Assembly: GCA_037178625.1 (NCBI GenBank)
Contig: CM074149.1
Span: 310,001 to 374,000 of the forward strand
Length of the DNA: 64,000 nucleotides
Reading direction: 5' to 3'
From: Skeletonema tropicum
Lineage: Eukaryota; Bacillariophyta; Thalassiosirophyceae; Thalassiosirales; Thalassiosiraceae
The first letter of the stretch is position 1; every line of letters begins with the position of its first letter. Shown here piece by piece: positions 44,696-54,245 of this stretch. The notes under the pieces were generated by a model. It was not told the origin of the DNA, made no database searches, and worked only from the letters and a program-made list of their open reading frames with translations. The translations under genes and the position numbers were made by a program.

Positions 44696-44885
44696 TAGGT
44701 AGTACAATGTGGTAATGAAGCGACATAGAAGTTCCGTCCGCTTCCAGGAAGATTGAAGGAATAATAGAATCTGCCATCTGTTCATTTTGGCGGGGAAAGA
44801 TACAAAATCCAGCCGCACGTCACCACTCTAACAAAAGATGCCAATGCAAACTTCGAAGAAGAAACAACAAAAGTATCATCTCATA

Positions 44886-45217
44886 CTCCCTCTGTCCCAA
44901 AAAAAATGAGCTATTTGAAGTTAATCGTAGTCCCACAAAAAACTAGCTATTTGACGTACTTATTCCTACGTGAGGTCCTACACAAGTGTCCGAGAGGCCT
45001 CTTCATTTTCACAATAGGGTTAGATATAAGGATATTTTAACGCCTTTTGTCACAATATCATTACAAATACTTGCTTAACAACCTCCAACCTCCATATAAT
45101 CGTAACCGGCGTGAAATAAGCTTTCCAACGATGTGCGATAGCAATTTTTTGGACGGAAATTGACCAAATTTTAACTATTTTAAATCAAAAAGCTCATTTT
45201 TTGTGGGACAGAGGGAG
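44886..45217. mobile_element. 332-bp Stowaway-type MITE
   Basis: The ends are CTCCCTCTGTCCCA and its inverted copy TGGGACAGAGGGAG, flanked by TA at 44884-44885 and 45218-45219. The inverted repeat extends imperfectly inward (AAAAAATGAGCT to AGCTCATTTTTT). CTCCCTC-x-GTCCCA with TA duplication is the classic end of Stowaway/mariner MITEs known best from plants. It lies 39 bp upstream of the start codon of the next gene, so it forms part of that gene's 5' flank or UTR. Confidence 0.92.
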
Positions 45218-45256
45218 TATATCATAGCATATCATTTTCCTTTATCGTTATCAACC

Positions 45257-46645
45257 ATGAAGTTTTCCAACGTCATTCTCCTCATTGCCTCCCTTGTCGC
45301 CAGTTCTAATGCTGAGGTAAGTTAGATGAGTCTTCTTGAATGATGATTGTTGTGTGCTTTTGCTCTTGAGACGTGTCTCAAAGACAAAGATCTGCACCTT
45401 CGCACTTTACGGCAGCTGTGTCTCTGCTAGAGAAGGTGGACCAATGCGCTTGGCTGTAACACTGTGCACCTGTGCGTGTTCGGTGTGTTGCATCTTGGCA
45501 GCAGCGAGGCTTACTTGTAGCCGACGGCGGCCTCAAGTGGCCGGAAAGGATTTTGCTGGGAAAGATCATCTGGAGAGTTACCGTCCTGCTCTCTCAAATT
45601 CAACTTCAACTCCCGACTTACATACTTTTTGCTCTCTCTCTCTCCGTCCTCTTCTCGATCCTGTCCTATATAAGTAGGTATCCTCCTCCGATGGCAGTGA
45701 AATTCGCTGCCCTTATCCTCCTCCGATGGCGGTGAAATTCGCTGCCCTTATGCCCAGCAAGGCAAGAAGAACCTCCTGCCCTCGTACAACACGACCGAAG
45801 AACGTCGCATGAAGTGGGAAGAAATGCCCGAAGTAAAAGAGTTAAACCTGAAATACACACCGGGAAAACAGAGTGAAGGAGAAACATTTTGCAGCTCTGA
45901 CAGCGACAACAAGTACTGCAATATCATGCATGGTGACTGGGGAGACTCTATTCCAAAAGATGGTGAATATTGTATCTTCGCCATATTGGAGTTTGAAGAC
46001 AAAGAGGGGTTTTTTGATGACCCAGCCGATACGCAAATGTTTGAAGCCATATTCTGGAATGAGCTAGTCTATTTGGCTGATCCAGATCGTCGGGATACAT
46101 GGTTACTCGCTGCAGGGACGGGTGGCCTTAGAAGAGGTGATCTTGCATCTCCATGGGCTTTTTCGTCCATTGTTTGGAAGAATGGCAATGAACATGCCAA
46201 GAAATTCATTTCCGAACGGCACCGTGACACTGCTCAAGTGGTTGGCCTGGGATTGAACTTTACTTTCCATGGCCATTATAAGGCAGTCAAGTGCGACGAG
46301 ATTTGGCCAGCTCTTGAAGCGAACGGTCTCAACCAGACCAATTTCGAGGGGGGTGCGGTGTCAGGTCTCTTGCCAAGAGAAGGAGGTCCATTTGATAACC
46401 ATCTTAACCTGTGGAATGCATTTTCTGACATGAAGAGCTACCATGAAGATTTTTATCCCGAAGATACCTGTCATGTTGGACCTTGTCCTGGTGATGGCAC
46501 TCCTCCAGATGCTATCGTTGAGGATGACGAAGAGTGCTCAAAGACAGCCGTTAACGTTAAGTCTTCGGCAGCCGATTTGTCTTCTTTTGGCTGGTGTGTT
46601 TTCTCCCTCTTCATGACTGCCTCTTTCATGCAAAAGATGTGGTAA
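45257..46645 (+). CDS. Secreted protein of unknown family with C-terminal hydrophobic tail
   Basis: Exon 1 (45257-45316) encodes a 20-residue signal peptide (MKFSNVILLIASLVASSNAE). Exon 2 (45758-46645) joins in phase 0 via GTAAGT and TGCCCAG, giving 315 aa. The mature part has a DWGDSIPKDGEYCIFAILEFE region, WNELVYLADPDRRDTWLLAAG and HRDTAQVVGLGLNF, with several Cys (CSSDSDNKYC, CHVGPC). A short hydrophobic segment ends the protein (CVFSLFMTASFMQKMW), perhaps a membrane or GPI-type tail. I do not recognise the family. The 441-nt intron contains a tandem duplicate of a 38-bp segment that encodes another signal-peptide-like start (MAVKFAALILL). The next stretch of 550 bp (46646-47196) is non-coding apart from a dispersed repeat. 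Confidence 0.75.
45664..45757 (+). promoter_or_regulatory. TATA-like element and duplicated alternative start inside the intron
   Basis: CTATATAAGTAGG at about 45666 is a good TATA-like motif. Directly downstream, two copies (about 45685-45722 and 45723-45757) of CCTCCGATGGC followed by GTGAAATTCGCTGCCCTTAT each encode MAVKFAAL. The second runs into the exon 2 acceptor. It looks like a decayed or alternative first exon; function is inferred. Confidence 0.4.
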
Positions 46646-46686
46646 AAGGGATGCAAGTTGATTTATTACTCAACCAGGGTACGATC

Positions 46687-46785
46687 TGGGAAATAATAGC
46701 TACTGCAGCACATGTTCGTTATCATTTAGCATAGATAATATCGCCTCTTGAGGGCCCACCAGACGTACTTAAAATTTCTGTTACA
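46687..46785 (+). repeat. Dispersed ~100-bp repeat, copy 1
   Basis: Reverse complement of 49770-49870 with about 85-90% match by eye (shared blocks include TAGCTACTGCAGCA / TGCTGCAGTAGCTA and CATAGATAAT / ATTATCTATG). The two copies flank the methyltransferase and LicD-like genes in opposite orientation. Confidence 0.85.
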
Positions 46786-47196
46786 TGTATGATTTATTAC
46801 TGAACCAAAGTTAGGCGCTGCAACTGCGTCACTTCTCAAGGATTGGTATTTCATGTGTGGGATGGGCTTGTTACTTTGGGGACTCAGAGTGTTACCATAA
46901 ACCTCGACTTAGTTGAATACACATGCTGACTTCAGTGATAGTTGTAAACCATTCCCACGAAGTAAAGTTGCACATTATTTTCTGTGACAGCACCCCCTTC
47001 AAACAATAACTAATTTCTATGTAGGCAGCTGAATATTGAAGTCACATTATTACAATCATAATGAATGCCTACTCAAGATATTTCACTTTCGTTGATAGTT
47101 ACTTTTATTCATATTTAATTTCATTCATAATATTCATCAGTGCAACAACGCAAAATAATTTTACACGACGGCGGCCCACTCCCCCTTTAGCTTCAG

Positions 47197-47868
47197 TTAG
47201 TTTTTCTCACAAACAATGCGGCTGACAAAAGGATCCTCCGTCTTGTACTTGGCCATTCCCTGTCCAGTAATCTCATACTTAATGGTGAAACCCAATGTCT
47301 GGAGCAAGTCAACGAGCTTGGCAGTCTCAACATACCTACGATAATGACCCTTTCCATGTTCCTTTTCCAACGCTTCGTCAAGTGAGCAGCGATATTCCAT
47401 GTATAGCGTATCTCCACTCTTGGTCGCGGAGGCAAGTGCCTCGAGGTAGACATATTCCTGTTGTTCATCCAATGCATGCATGAAGAAACGGTTGTACAAT
47501 GTGAGGTTGTAGTTGTCATCTGCGTTGGCCCCGGCACGAGCTTGATCGATCAATGACTGGACGTGTTCTGGCTTGCTCACGTCACAAACGGAGAATGTGG
47601 CGTTGGATGGTGAGTCCTTCTGGAGTTTGTCAACAGCTGCGCCACTCAAGTCGCCGGAATAGACACGGAAGCCTTGAGATGCCATGTATTTCGAATCACG
47701 GCCATTTCCACAACCAAACTCGACGAATGGACGTGTCTTGGGTGCTTCGATGGCAGTTAGGCAGCAGAACTGTGAGGGGACACTGACGGTGAACTTGGTT
47801 GCGTAGAAGCTGTCCCAGTAGTTCGCTTCGTTGGTGACGACTTTCTTTACGGTAGGATCGACAGTCAT
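47197..47868 (-). CDS. Class I SAM-dependent methyltransferase
   Basis: 223 aa, no intron, start at 47868. The Rossmann-fold motif I is at about residues 48-58 (FVEFGCGNGRD), with the ribose-binding acidic residue at the end of strand 2 (VYSGDLSG, D73). VCDVSKPEHV follows as a motif II-like acidic strand, then YNLTLYNRFFMHAL as the strand 4/post-II region. An early YWDSFY...PSQFC segment (17-35) resembles small bacterial-type class I methyltransferases, so ancient transfer is possible but unproven. The substrate cannot be read from the sequence. There is no signal or transit peptide, so it is likely cytosolic. Divergent neighbour: the LicD-like gene starts 800 bp away. Confidence 0.85.
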   Translation of the reverse strand: MTVDPTVKKVVTNEANYWDSFYATKFTVSVPSQFCCLTAIEAPKTRPFVEFGCGNGRDSKYMASQGFRVYSGDLSGAAVDKLQKDSPSNATFSVCDVSKPEHVQSLIDQARAGANADDNYNLTLYNRFFMHALDEQQEYVYLEALASATKSGDTLYMEYRCSLDEALEKEHGKGHYRRYVETAKLVDLLQTLGFTIKYEITGQGMAKYKTEDPFVSRIVCEKN

Positions 47869-48676
47869 GATGAAAGATTTACTTACGCAAAAATTATGGC
47901 ATGTTACAATACTACTCTTTTGTTGTGTATGTGCGTGGAAACTTGCTCTGCTCTCTATCTCTGCTCTTGCGCTTCATTCCGTCGTCGGACCAGCCCCTGG
48001 GCTGGAGGCAGTCATCGGGGCACAAAGATCTTGTGGCTATTTTAAATTACCTATTTCTGCCCAAATTATGTACATTTCTTACCGATTGGGTAGCTGAAGT
48101 CTCCAGTTTGACCCGTATCCAGGCCATAGGGACGGACATTGTTTATCAAGACTTTTGAGGGTCATCGGTACCGAGACCGAAACTGTAATGTAGGGTGGGT
48201 CTTCAGACACTTGTCTGAGTCACTGAAGGATTAGCACATACATGAATGAACGATGACCGGAAATTGTCGATCGTGACTTGAGGTCATCCTCAAGGAATCA
48301 AACTTCCGAATCACGAAGATTTAAATGAACGAACAGGTAGGAATAGCATGGGAAATGACCCCTGACTCACGAGAGGGATGACCGTGACCGTGATTCGTGG
48401 CAACATTTTGTGTGTGTAAGTACGTAGCCTAAACACAGGGTTTACTTCTCACAATAGTAATATTACTAGCATAAAACACACTTTGTTGAGTGAGCCTCCG
48501 TTCACGTTCCTTCTGCAGATGATATGTATGTAACTACGATGACGATGAAGGCTCAGGTAGTTATGTACCTAGTTCATGCGCATGAACCCCCAACCCTCTA
48601 AGTCATTTTACTTAATCTTATAACAGTCCTCCTTCCTCCTCAACGTAGTATATAGCCGCATACAACACCGTCAACG
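47869..48676. other. Divergent intergenic region with repeat fragment
   Basis: It lies between the start of the minus-strand methyltransferase and the plus-strand LicD-like gene, so it should hold both promoters. GGGTCTTCAGACAC...GTCTGAGTCACT at about 48198-48225 matches 38079-38110. AGTATATAGCCGC at about 48646 is a TATA-like motif 28 bp before the LicD-like start. Confidence 0.45.
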
Positions 48677-49669
48677 ATGAAGCAAGTCCCTCTCATTGCC
48701 ATCGCAGCTGGCGCCTCCGTAGTCCTAAACCTAGTCGTGTTCTTGTCAAGCAACAATAATACCAATAATAATGACGCTTCCCCCCCCATCAGACGACCCT
48801 TCATTCGATCCTCAACTGAGGAGCTCAAAGCATCCATAGGGGGGTGGTTCGGAACACAACAACCGGGAGACTCGCTACCCAAATATCCGTTACGCACCCA
48901 TCTGTCCTCCTTCAGCACCGATCGAATTGGACGGAAATATTTCGATGAAGTGCCCAAAACATTAGAGGGGTCCAACTGTCTGTTATTCGATTGCAATCAA
49001 GATGTGACCGAGTGCGATAACGGAGATGAGACAAATTATAACGGAGACAAACCACCGTGCTGTACGCACGTGCTTCGTGACATGAATCGTATCTTTGATG
49101 AGGAAATGAGTGCACTGGGATTGGATTACCATGTAGCGTTTGGATCTTTACTGGGCTTACGTCGAGCGGATCGATTTATACCCTGGAGTGCTGACTCGGA
49201 TATAATGCTACATTCCAAGGAGGTAATGAATGCATTGGTGATGTTGTGGGATAGTCAGAAAACTGGAATGTCACATCATCATTCGATAATCAATCGAATG
49301 TGTATCAATCCGGAGTTTGCAAATGGAGGGTTGAAGAAGTGGGCTTATGACGAAGAACGGTATCGGCAAGCTATTGATGGGTGGGATGGGGAGTGGAATT
49401 TGGGATTCCCGTATATGGACCTTTATTTATTCCAGGCAATAGAGGATGGTAGCATGTTGCAGTGGGGCAGGTGCCGTCATTATTACAAGGATTTGCTTCC
49501 TACCGAACGGAAACTTGTGTACGATGGCCAATTTGCCATGAATTTCCCACCCAACCCGGATCAAATCCTTCGAACGAACTATGGGAGTAATTGGAGATTC
49601 CCCCCAACGGAGGAGGAGAGGAGAAAGCATGGTGGCAGGCCGTGCCCGTATGGTCCTGACAAAGAGTAA
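48677..49669 (+). CDS. LicD/fukutin-like nucleotidyltransferase-fold protein, type II membrane anchored
   Basis: 330 aa. Residues 3-24 (VPLIAIAAGASVVLNLVVFLSS) form a signal anchor, followed by a Ser/Asn/Pro stem. The catalytic-type domain begins near residue 128 with CCTHVLRDMNRIFDE. GSLLGLRRADRFIPWSADSDIML (156-177) is the LicD motif, with Asp173 and Asp175 as likely metal ligands. This family transfers phosphocholine in bacteria (LicD) and ribitol phosphate in the Golgi of animals (fukutin/FKRP). A Golgi glycan-modifying role is therefore inferred, with donor unknown. The domain continues through GFPYMDLYLFQAI and CRHYYKDLLPTERK to NYGSNWRFPP near the C terminus, so it appears complete. 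No intron. Confidence 0.82.
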   Translation: MKQVPLIAIAAGASVVLNLVVFLSSNNNTNNNDASPPIRRPFIRSSTEELKASIGGWFGTQQPGDSLPKYPLRTHLSSFSTDRIGRKYFDEVPKTLEGSNCLLFDCNQDVTECDNGDETNYNGDKPPCCTHVLRDMNRIFDEEMSALGLDYHVAFGSLLGLRRADRFIPWSADSDIMLHSKEVMNALVMLWDSQKTGMSHHHSIINRMCINPEFANGGLKKWAYDEERYRQAIDGWDGEWNLGFPYMDLYLFQAIEDGSMLQWGRCRHYYKDLLPTERKLVYDGQFAMNFPPNPDQILRTNYGSNWRFPPTEEERRKHGGRPCPYGPDKE

Positions 49670-49769
49670 TGAAAAATGCACCGTGCAGCAAGTTGTGGTG
49701 CTTGTGGGGCATCTGGGGCACAGGATCCACTTATCGTTTTTTAGAAGCAGGTGCAGGGTTAATAATCAA

Positions 49770-49870
49770 TGTAACAGAAATTTCAAAGTACGTTTGGTGG
49801 ACCCTCAAGAGGCGACATTATCTATGCTAAGTGATAACGAACATTTGCTGCAGTAGCTATATATTTCCCA
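49770..49870 (-). repeat. Dispersed ~100-bp repeat, copy 2 (inverted)
   Basis: Reverse complement of 46687-46785, located about 100 bp after the stop codon of the LicD-like gene. Confidence 0.85.
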
Positions 49871-50022
49871 GACGCACCCCAAGTCTGCTATCTTTCAAGC
49901 AGGCCAGGATTAACAACGTTAACCTATTCAGGTCGTTTGCTGGGTGTCGATTAGTCGACTGGAGTGAAAACATAATCTATTCTCACTTCGTAACACTTCA
50001 CTATCAGCTTGCTCCCTAGCTT

Positions 50023-50288
50023 CTCTCGCGATATTTCGTGGTGGCGGCGGTGGGGCTGGTGCGGGTCCTGTAAGTAATCACTGATAAGGCGTTGACCCGG
50101 CAAAAGAGTGTCTTGTCACGTTCCCATGCCTTCACCGTTTCTTCGATGTGGTGAAGCCATTGTCGTCTCGTAGCTGGTCTCATTCGCAAAATTTCGTGTA
50201 ATTGCATTCCCATCGGTTGTTGGTGGATAGGCAATAATAGCTCATGACGATGCTTGTGATGGCACAATGTTAGCACAATCTTGCCTGG
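50023..50288 (-). pseudogene. Coding-like fragment without start
   Basis: The open frame contains LCHHKHRHELLLPIHQQ, ATRRQWLHHIEETVKAWERD and FCRVNALSVITYR. It reads like part of a structured protein but begins after a stop and has no ATG before residue 22 or so. No family recognised. It may be an exon or a transposon relic. Confidence 0.35.
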
Positions 50289-50437
50289 TTATTAAACTAA
50301 TTAGTTTTATATGATCACGAAGATTGTCCAGGGCTGCGCCGTGATGAGCGTCAAATCAGTCCAGGCTCCAGCCTCCCGTTTCATTTGTACTTGCAATTCC
50401 CACTGCCGCTTCCTCCTCATAATAAGTAGCCAATCCG

Positions 50438-51778
50438 TCATCGCTTACAGCTAGCACTGCGCCTTGCTTTGTCCAGCGCCACTTGCCCCTTGTACTTGAA
50501 TAACGCACGAGCATAGTCCACTGCGGCTTCCTCCTCATTCTCATAATACCCAATGGAATGTTGCTTTCCATCGATCATGATATGCGCCTGCCACTTATTC
50601 ATTTGTTTACTGAAGCTGACTCCAGTGTATTTCGATGCTTCGTCCTTGATGCGCCCAGCACTTTTTGGAATTGGTGGCTTTTGAGGCACATTTCTCAAAT
50701 CAATTCTGTGCGAGCGTTGTTCCATCGCTTTGTCTAGCGCGCCTTGACCCTTGTACTTGAATAACGCACGAGCATAGTCACCTGCAGCTTCCTCCTCATT
50801 CTCATAATAACCGATGCGATGTAATTTTCCATCGATCGTGATATTTGCTACCCATTTATTCATTTGTTTATCGAAGCTGACTCCAGTGTATTTCGATGCT
50901 CCGTCCTTGATGTACCTGCTGCTTTTTGGAATAGCTGGCTGTGAAGGTATATTGCTCAAATCAATTCTGTGCGAGCGTTGTTCCATCGCTTTGTCTAGCG
51001 CCCCTTGCCCCTTGTACTTGAATAACGCACGAGCATAGTCCACTGCGGCTTCCTCCTCATTCTCATAACAACCGATGCAATATTTCTTTCCATCGATATT
51101 GATTTGCGCCATCCATTTATTCTTTCTTTTATTGAAGCAGACTCCAGTATATTTCGATGATCCATCCTTGACGCAGCTGGCACTTTTTCGAATAGGCTTC
51201 TGTGGAGAAATTCCTTCCAGATTGATTGCAAAATTCGCACTGATCGAATCCTCCGATGGATGAGCACGTTTGTTTCTTCCCCTTTCTTTATTCTCACGAG
51301 TCAGCCAAGAATGCCTATCGCAAAGTCCATCATCTGTGGCAGCAACGCTTATACAGCCTCTGGAACGACACAGCCGAATATCTTCCTCTTCCTCCTCTGA
51401 AGAAGAATCATCATGCTCCCCCCTCACCTGATGCATCCAACATAGCCCACCCCTCTTCTCTAAATTCGCCTTGTTAATACATCCCCTCCAGCGACACAAC
51501 TGTACCAATCCACCATGATCGGGACACAAGCCCGACAGGATGCCTCTCTTATCACATCCGGAAAATTTGCACACAACATCTTGTGCACCGTGCCTCCAGC
51601 AGAGAGGCGAGGGATGTTGTGCACGCCTGGTACAGCTGGAATGATTGCATAGCTGTGCCTTGCGTTTCTTCGATTTTGCTGTATGGTCCGCCGCCACCGC
51701 CGATGGTACTTTTGCAGCGGGAGCTGGCGGCGGGGCTTCTTCTTTCGGTGAGATGCGGATGACTCTCCGTGTCACCAT
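50438..51778 (-). CDS. Triple AP2/ERF-domain protein with four zinc-knuckle-like motifs
   Basis: 446 aa, no intron, start at 51778. The N-terminal half holds four C-x4-C-x9/12-C-x2-H motifs: C44-C49-C60-H63, C70-C75-C85-H88, C95-C100-C113-H116 and C137-C142-C153-H156. This spacing resembles the small zinc motifs seen beside WRKY and similar regulators. The C-terminal half has three AP2/ERF DNA-binding domains at about 208-257, 295-344 and 382-431, each SKYTGV-x-F then KW-x-A-x-I-x-IDGK then YENEEEAA-x-DYARALFKYKG. The 87-aa period and close DNA similarity show recent internal triplication. A nuclear transcription regulator is inferred. Clusters of Lys/Arg near 35-40 could be a nuclear localisation signal. 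The AP2 domains lack the WLG triad of plant ERFs (they have IGYY/IGCY), as in many algal AP2 proteins. Confidence 0.88.
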   Translation of the reverse strand: MVTRRVIRISPKEEAPPPAPAAKVPSAVAADHTAKSKKRKAQLCNHSSCTRRAQHPSPLCWRHGAQDVVCKFSGCDKRGILSGLCPDHGGLVQLCRWRGCINKANLEKRGGLCWMHQVRGEHDDSSSEEEEEDIRLCRSRGCISVAATDDGLCDRHSWLTRENKERGRNKRAHPSEDSISANFAINLEGISPQKPIRKSASCVKDGSSKYTGVCFNKRKNKWMAQINIDGKKYCIGCYENEEEAAVDYARALFKYKGQGALDKAMEQRSHRIDLSNIPSQPAIPKSSRYIKDGASKYTGVSFDKQMNKWVANITIDGKLHRIGYYENEEEAAGDYARALFKYKGQGALDKAMEQRSHRIDLRNVPQKPPIPKSAGRIKDEASKYTGVSFSKQMNKWQAHIMIDGKQHSIGYYENEEEAAVDYARALFKYKGQVALDKARRSASCKR

Positions 51779-52014
51779 CGTTAAAATTATTTCAAACTAT
51801 TTTGTTCCACGCGCAAGATCCTGTGCTTCTGACAAATCAGCTGCTGTCAGCTGAATTATTATCTTATCATTCATTTCAGCACCACGATATAGATACGCCG
51901 CTATGCAGCGATCTAGAGATGGGCTAACTGGGGGAAAGCAAGCCGCCTACTACCAGCTACTACCCCTCGCTCTTTCACATCATTGTGAGGCGCTCAGGAA
52001 AAGTAGGTGGTGCG

Positions 52015-52227
52015 TTAGGTTATTTTTGTGCTACGGTAAACTACGTATCACTGGTATTGTAAACAAGAAAAGTATCTGTAGATGGCTGTGAAGACTCTTG
52101 AGTCGACTGAGAGCTACTTCTTTGTGAAATAGATCTGCCACCTGTACTGTGTAATAAATATGAAATTTGGTCATCATTAAGTGATGACGCTGTTATCGGG
52201 CCATTGTTGCTCTCATAGAGTGCTTGA
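52015..52227. repeat. Left part of repeat R, interrupted by the Copia element
   Basis: Matches 60306-60524 with small indels (TAGGTTATTT through GAGTGCTTGA). It continues after the Copia at 59818-59856 (CTTGAATGGCAGCTAGTCC). Repeat R is non-coding by eye and about 255 bp long. Confidence 0.93.
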
Positions 52228-52434
52228 TGTTGGAATACACGGGACTCAATCAGTGACTGGAACCAAGAGGGTCTTTACCTCTTTACTATCCAGGCACCAG
52301 ACCTGTGTAGACCTGTGTACGACGGAACTAGCTCGCCCTTTATTACTAGCTAACGATTAAATATATAGTTTGTTTACGTGAATCTCCATGAACGTGTGTT
52401 CGCTAGGAGGCGTTGTCCGTAGCAGATTATAAGA
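52228..52434 (+). repeat. 5' LTR of the Copia element
   Basis: 207 bp, identical to 59611-59817. GTTTAGCACACCC follows and should contain the primer-binding site, although I could not assign the tRNA. A TTAAATATATAG at about 52356 is a likely TATA element for element transcription. Confidence 0.96.
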
Positions 52435-52454
52435 GTTTAGCACACCCATTAAGA

Positions 52455-54245
52455 ATGGCAAAGAAAAGGAAAGAGCTCCCTGATGATAGTTCGGTTGATT
52501 CAGCTTCGTCTAGTGGTTCCAACTCGATGTCCGTTTTACAACGCTTTGTCGTCGAGGTGGTTTCCCCTATCGTTCAGTCGAATCAAGCCGTTGTTAAGGC
52601 GAATCAAGCTGTCGTCAAGGGAGTGGAGACTCTTGTTAAGGAAGTGAAGATACTAGCTGCAAGCACGGCCAAATTGGTCCAGAATTCTTCGCAACCATCA
52701 GTCGCCCCTATCCGTTCAGTTGTGCACTCGCAGGCAACATCTTTGTCGAACATTCCTATTGATTTGATGACTAAAAGTGGTTCTTCGGCCTACCTGGCAG
52801 GGTCTACACCGCCGGCAGATTGGAAACCGCTTTCTTTGGAACAGAAGAATAAGGCTAAGTTGTTGGAAGTACTTGCACATTTTGAGACAGGTAGTGGTTT
52901 TGACAGTCTCCTACTTATTGGAAAGTCGGGCACGGGTAAAATCCATGCTACTCCGAAAACCGTGGGACAAATTGAGGTCGCCTCTTTTGATGTGTCTAAT
53001 TTCAGCCACATGCTCACCGCCAGGCATGAACTTGCCCGCGTGAACGTCTCCGATTGGTCTCAATGGATTCATGGTCCCGTTGACTGTAGTCTCACTCGCC
53101 TTGCCTCTAATCCTCGCATAGAGTCCACTTTGGATCTCGACGCATCGGATGATAATGTGAAGAAGGTGGCTAACCACAAGCATCAACAGCGTATTAAATC
53201 TCAGATGGCGCATGATTTTATTCGTGCAATCCTTACTGAGGCTTCATACAAGTCTCTTCTATCGGATAAGTCATTTGTTGAGTATGAGAAGGAACTGGAT
53301 GGATCTAAGTTCTATTGTGGTCTCTCCCTCCTCTGGCTCGTCTTGGAAGCTGTTAAGCCTGCTGCCGTGGTAGATGCTAAGGAACTTGAGAAAGTTATTG
53401 AAGGGACTACTCTTCTTGGTCACTACAAGGACGATGTGCGTGCCTACATTAGCTGCATGCGGGGTGCTCTAACTGAAATTCGCAAGAAGCATGGTCAAGA
53501 TGCCTACGGTGATCGTCGTTACACTGAATATCTGATGGGCCAACTCAAGAAATCTCAACTAGGTGTTTTTCGTCGCTGGGTGGAGATTGAGTGGACTAAG
53601 TTTATTACCAATAGGTCAACGTTTGATGTCCTTAACTTTGAGACCGACGCAACCGAGATTTGGGTTGGTCACACTCATGAGGATGATACCAATGCCCCTG
53701 CTACTGAGGAATCTAAGAAGTTGGCTCTTCTCACGCAGCAGAATAAAACACTACAGAAGAAGGTCAAGGCGTTGACAGATTCGGATGCTGGCAAGTCGAA
53801 TGACAAGGATCGTGATGGTAATAACAGTGATTTAGTGGTGGAAGGTATTGAACGTTGGCGCACGATCAAGAAGGGGAATACTTACAGAAAAGATGGTAAA
53901 CTCTTCGAGTGGTGTGACAAGCACAAGCATCATACCGGTGCCTATTCTGGCTTGTATATGAGGTGCAACAACGGTGATCATCATGATCACGAGCTTTGGT
54001 TGAGGAAAAGGAAGAAGCCTAGCAAGGGACGCCGCGATGGAGGTTCCAAGCGTAAAGCCGACGATTCTGAAGGGGATGCTAACACTAAACCTGAAGATTC
54101 CTCTTCGACCAAGTCCAAGTCCTTGACCCCCGTGTGGAAAAAGGAGAGAAGGACTGCTTTTATCACCGATGCTGTCTGCAATGGAATGTCCGATGAGCAG
54201 GCGGCAGGACTTTGGGAGAGGCAAATTGCAAACTCGGATTTTTAG
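52455..54245 (+). CDS. Copia Gag-like polyprotein part
   Basis: 596 aa from the ATG at 52455, 20 bp after the LTR. It begins with a basic, Ser-rich region and a coiled-coil-like stretch with internal repeats (QAVVKANQAVVKGVETLVKEVK, residues ~45-65). The middle contains a Copia gag-type helical region (MAHDFIRAILTEASYKSL, RKKHGQDAYGDRRYTEYLM). The C-terminal third has a CDKHKHHTGAYSGLYMRCNNGDHHDHE Cys/His cluster that may replace the usual zinc knuckle, then a Lys/Arg-rich nucleic-acid-binding region. It should form the virus-like particle and bind element RNA. The stop codon comes directly after five T residues (GATTTTTAG); a backward slip there would read into the next ORF. Confidence 0.85.
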   Translation: MAKKRKELPDDSSVDSASSSGSNSMSVLQRFVVEVVSPIVQSNQAVVKANQAVVKGVETLVKEVKILAASTAKLVQNSSQPSVAPIRSVVHSQATSLSNIPIDLMTKSGSSAYLAGSTPPADWKPLSLEQKNKAKLLEVLAHFETGSGFDSLLLIGKSGTGKIHATPKTVGQIEVASFDVSNFSHMLTARHELARVNVSDWSQWIHGPVDCSLTRLASNPRIESTLDLDASDDNVKKVANHKHQQRIKSQMAHDFIRAILTEASYKSLLSDKSFVEYEKELDGSKFYCGLSLLWLVLEAVKPAAVVDAKELEKVIEGTTLLGHYKDDVRAYISCMRGALTEIRKKHGQDAYGDRRYTEYLMGQLKKSQLGVFRRWVEIEWTKFITNRSTFDVLNFETDATEIWVGHTHEDDTNAPATEESKKLALLTQQNKTLQKKVKALTDSDAGKSNDKDRDGNNSDLVVEGIERWRTIKKGNTYRKDGKLFEWCDKHKHHTGAYSGLYMRCNNGDHHDHELWLRKRKKPSKGRRDGGSKRKADDSEGDANTKPEDSSSTKSKSLTPVWKKERRTAFITDAVCNGMSDEQAAGLWERQIANSDF

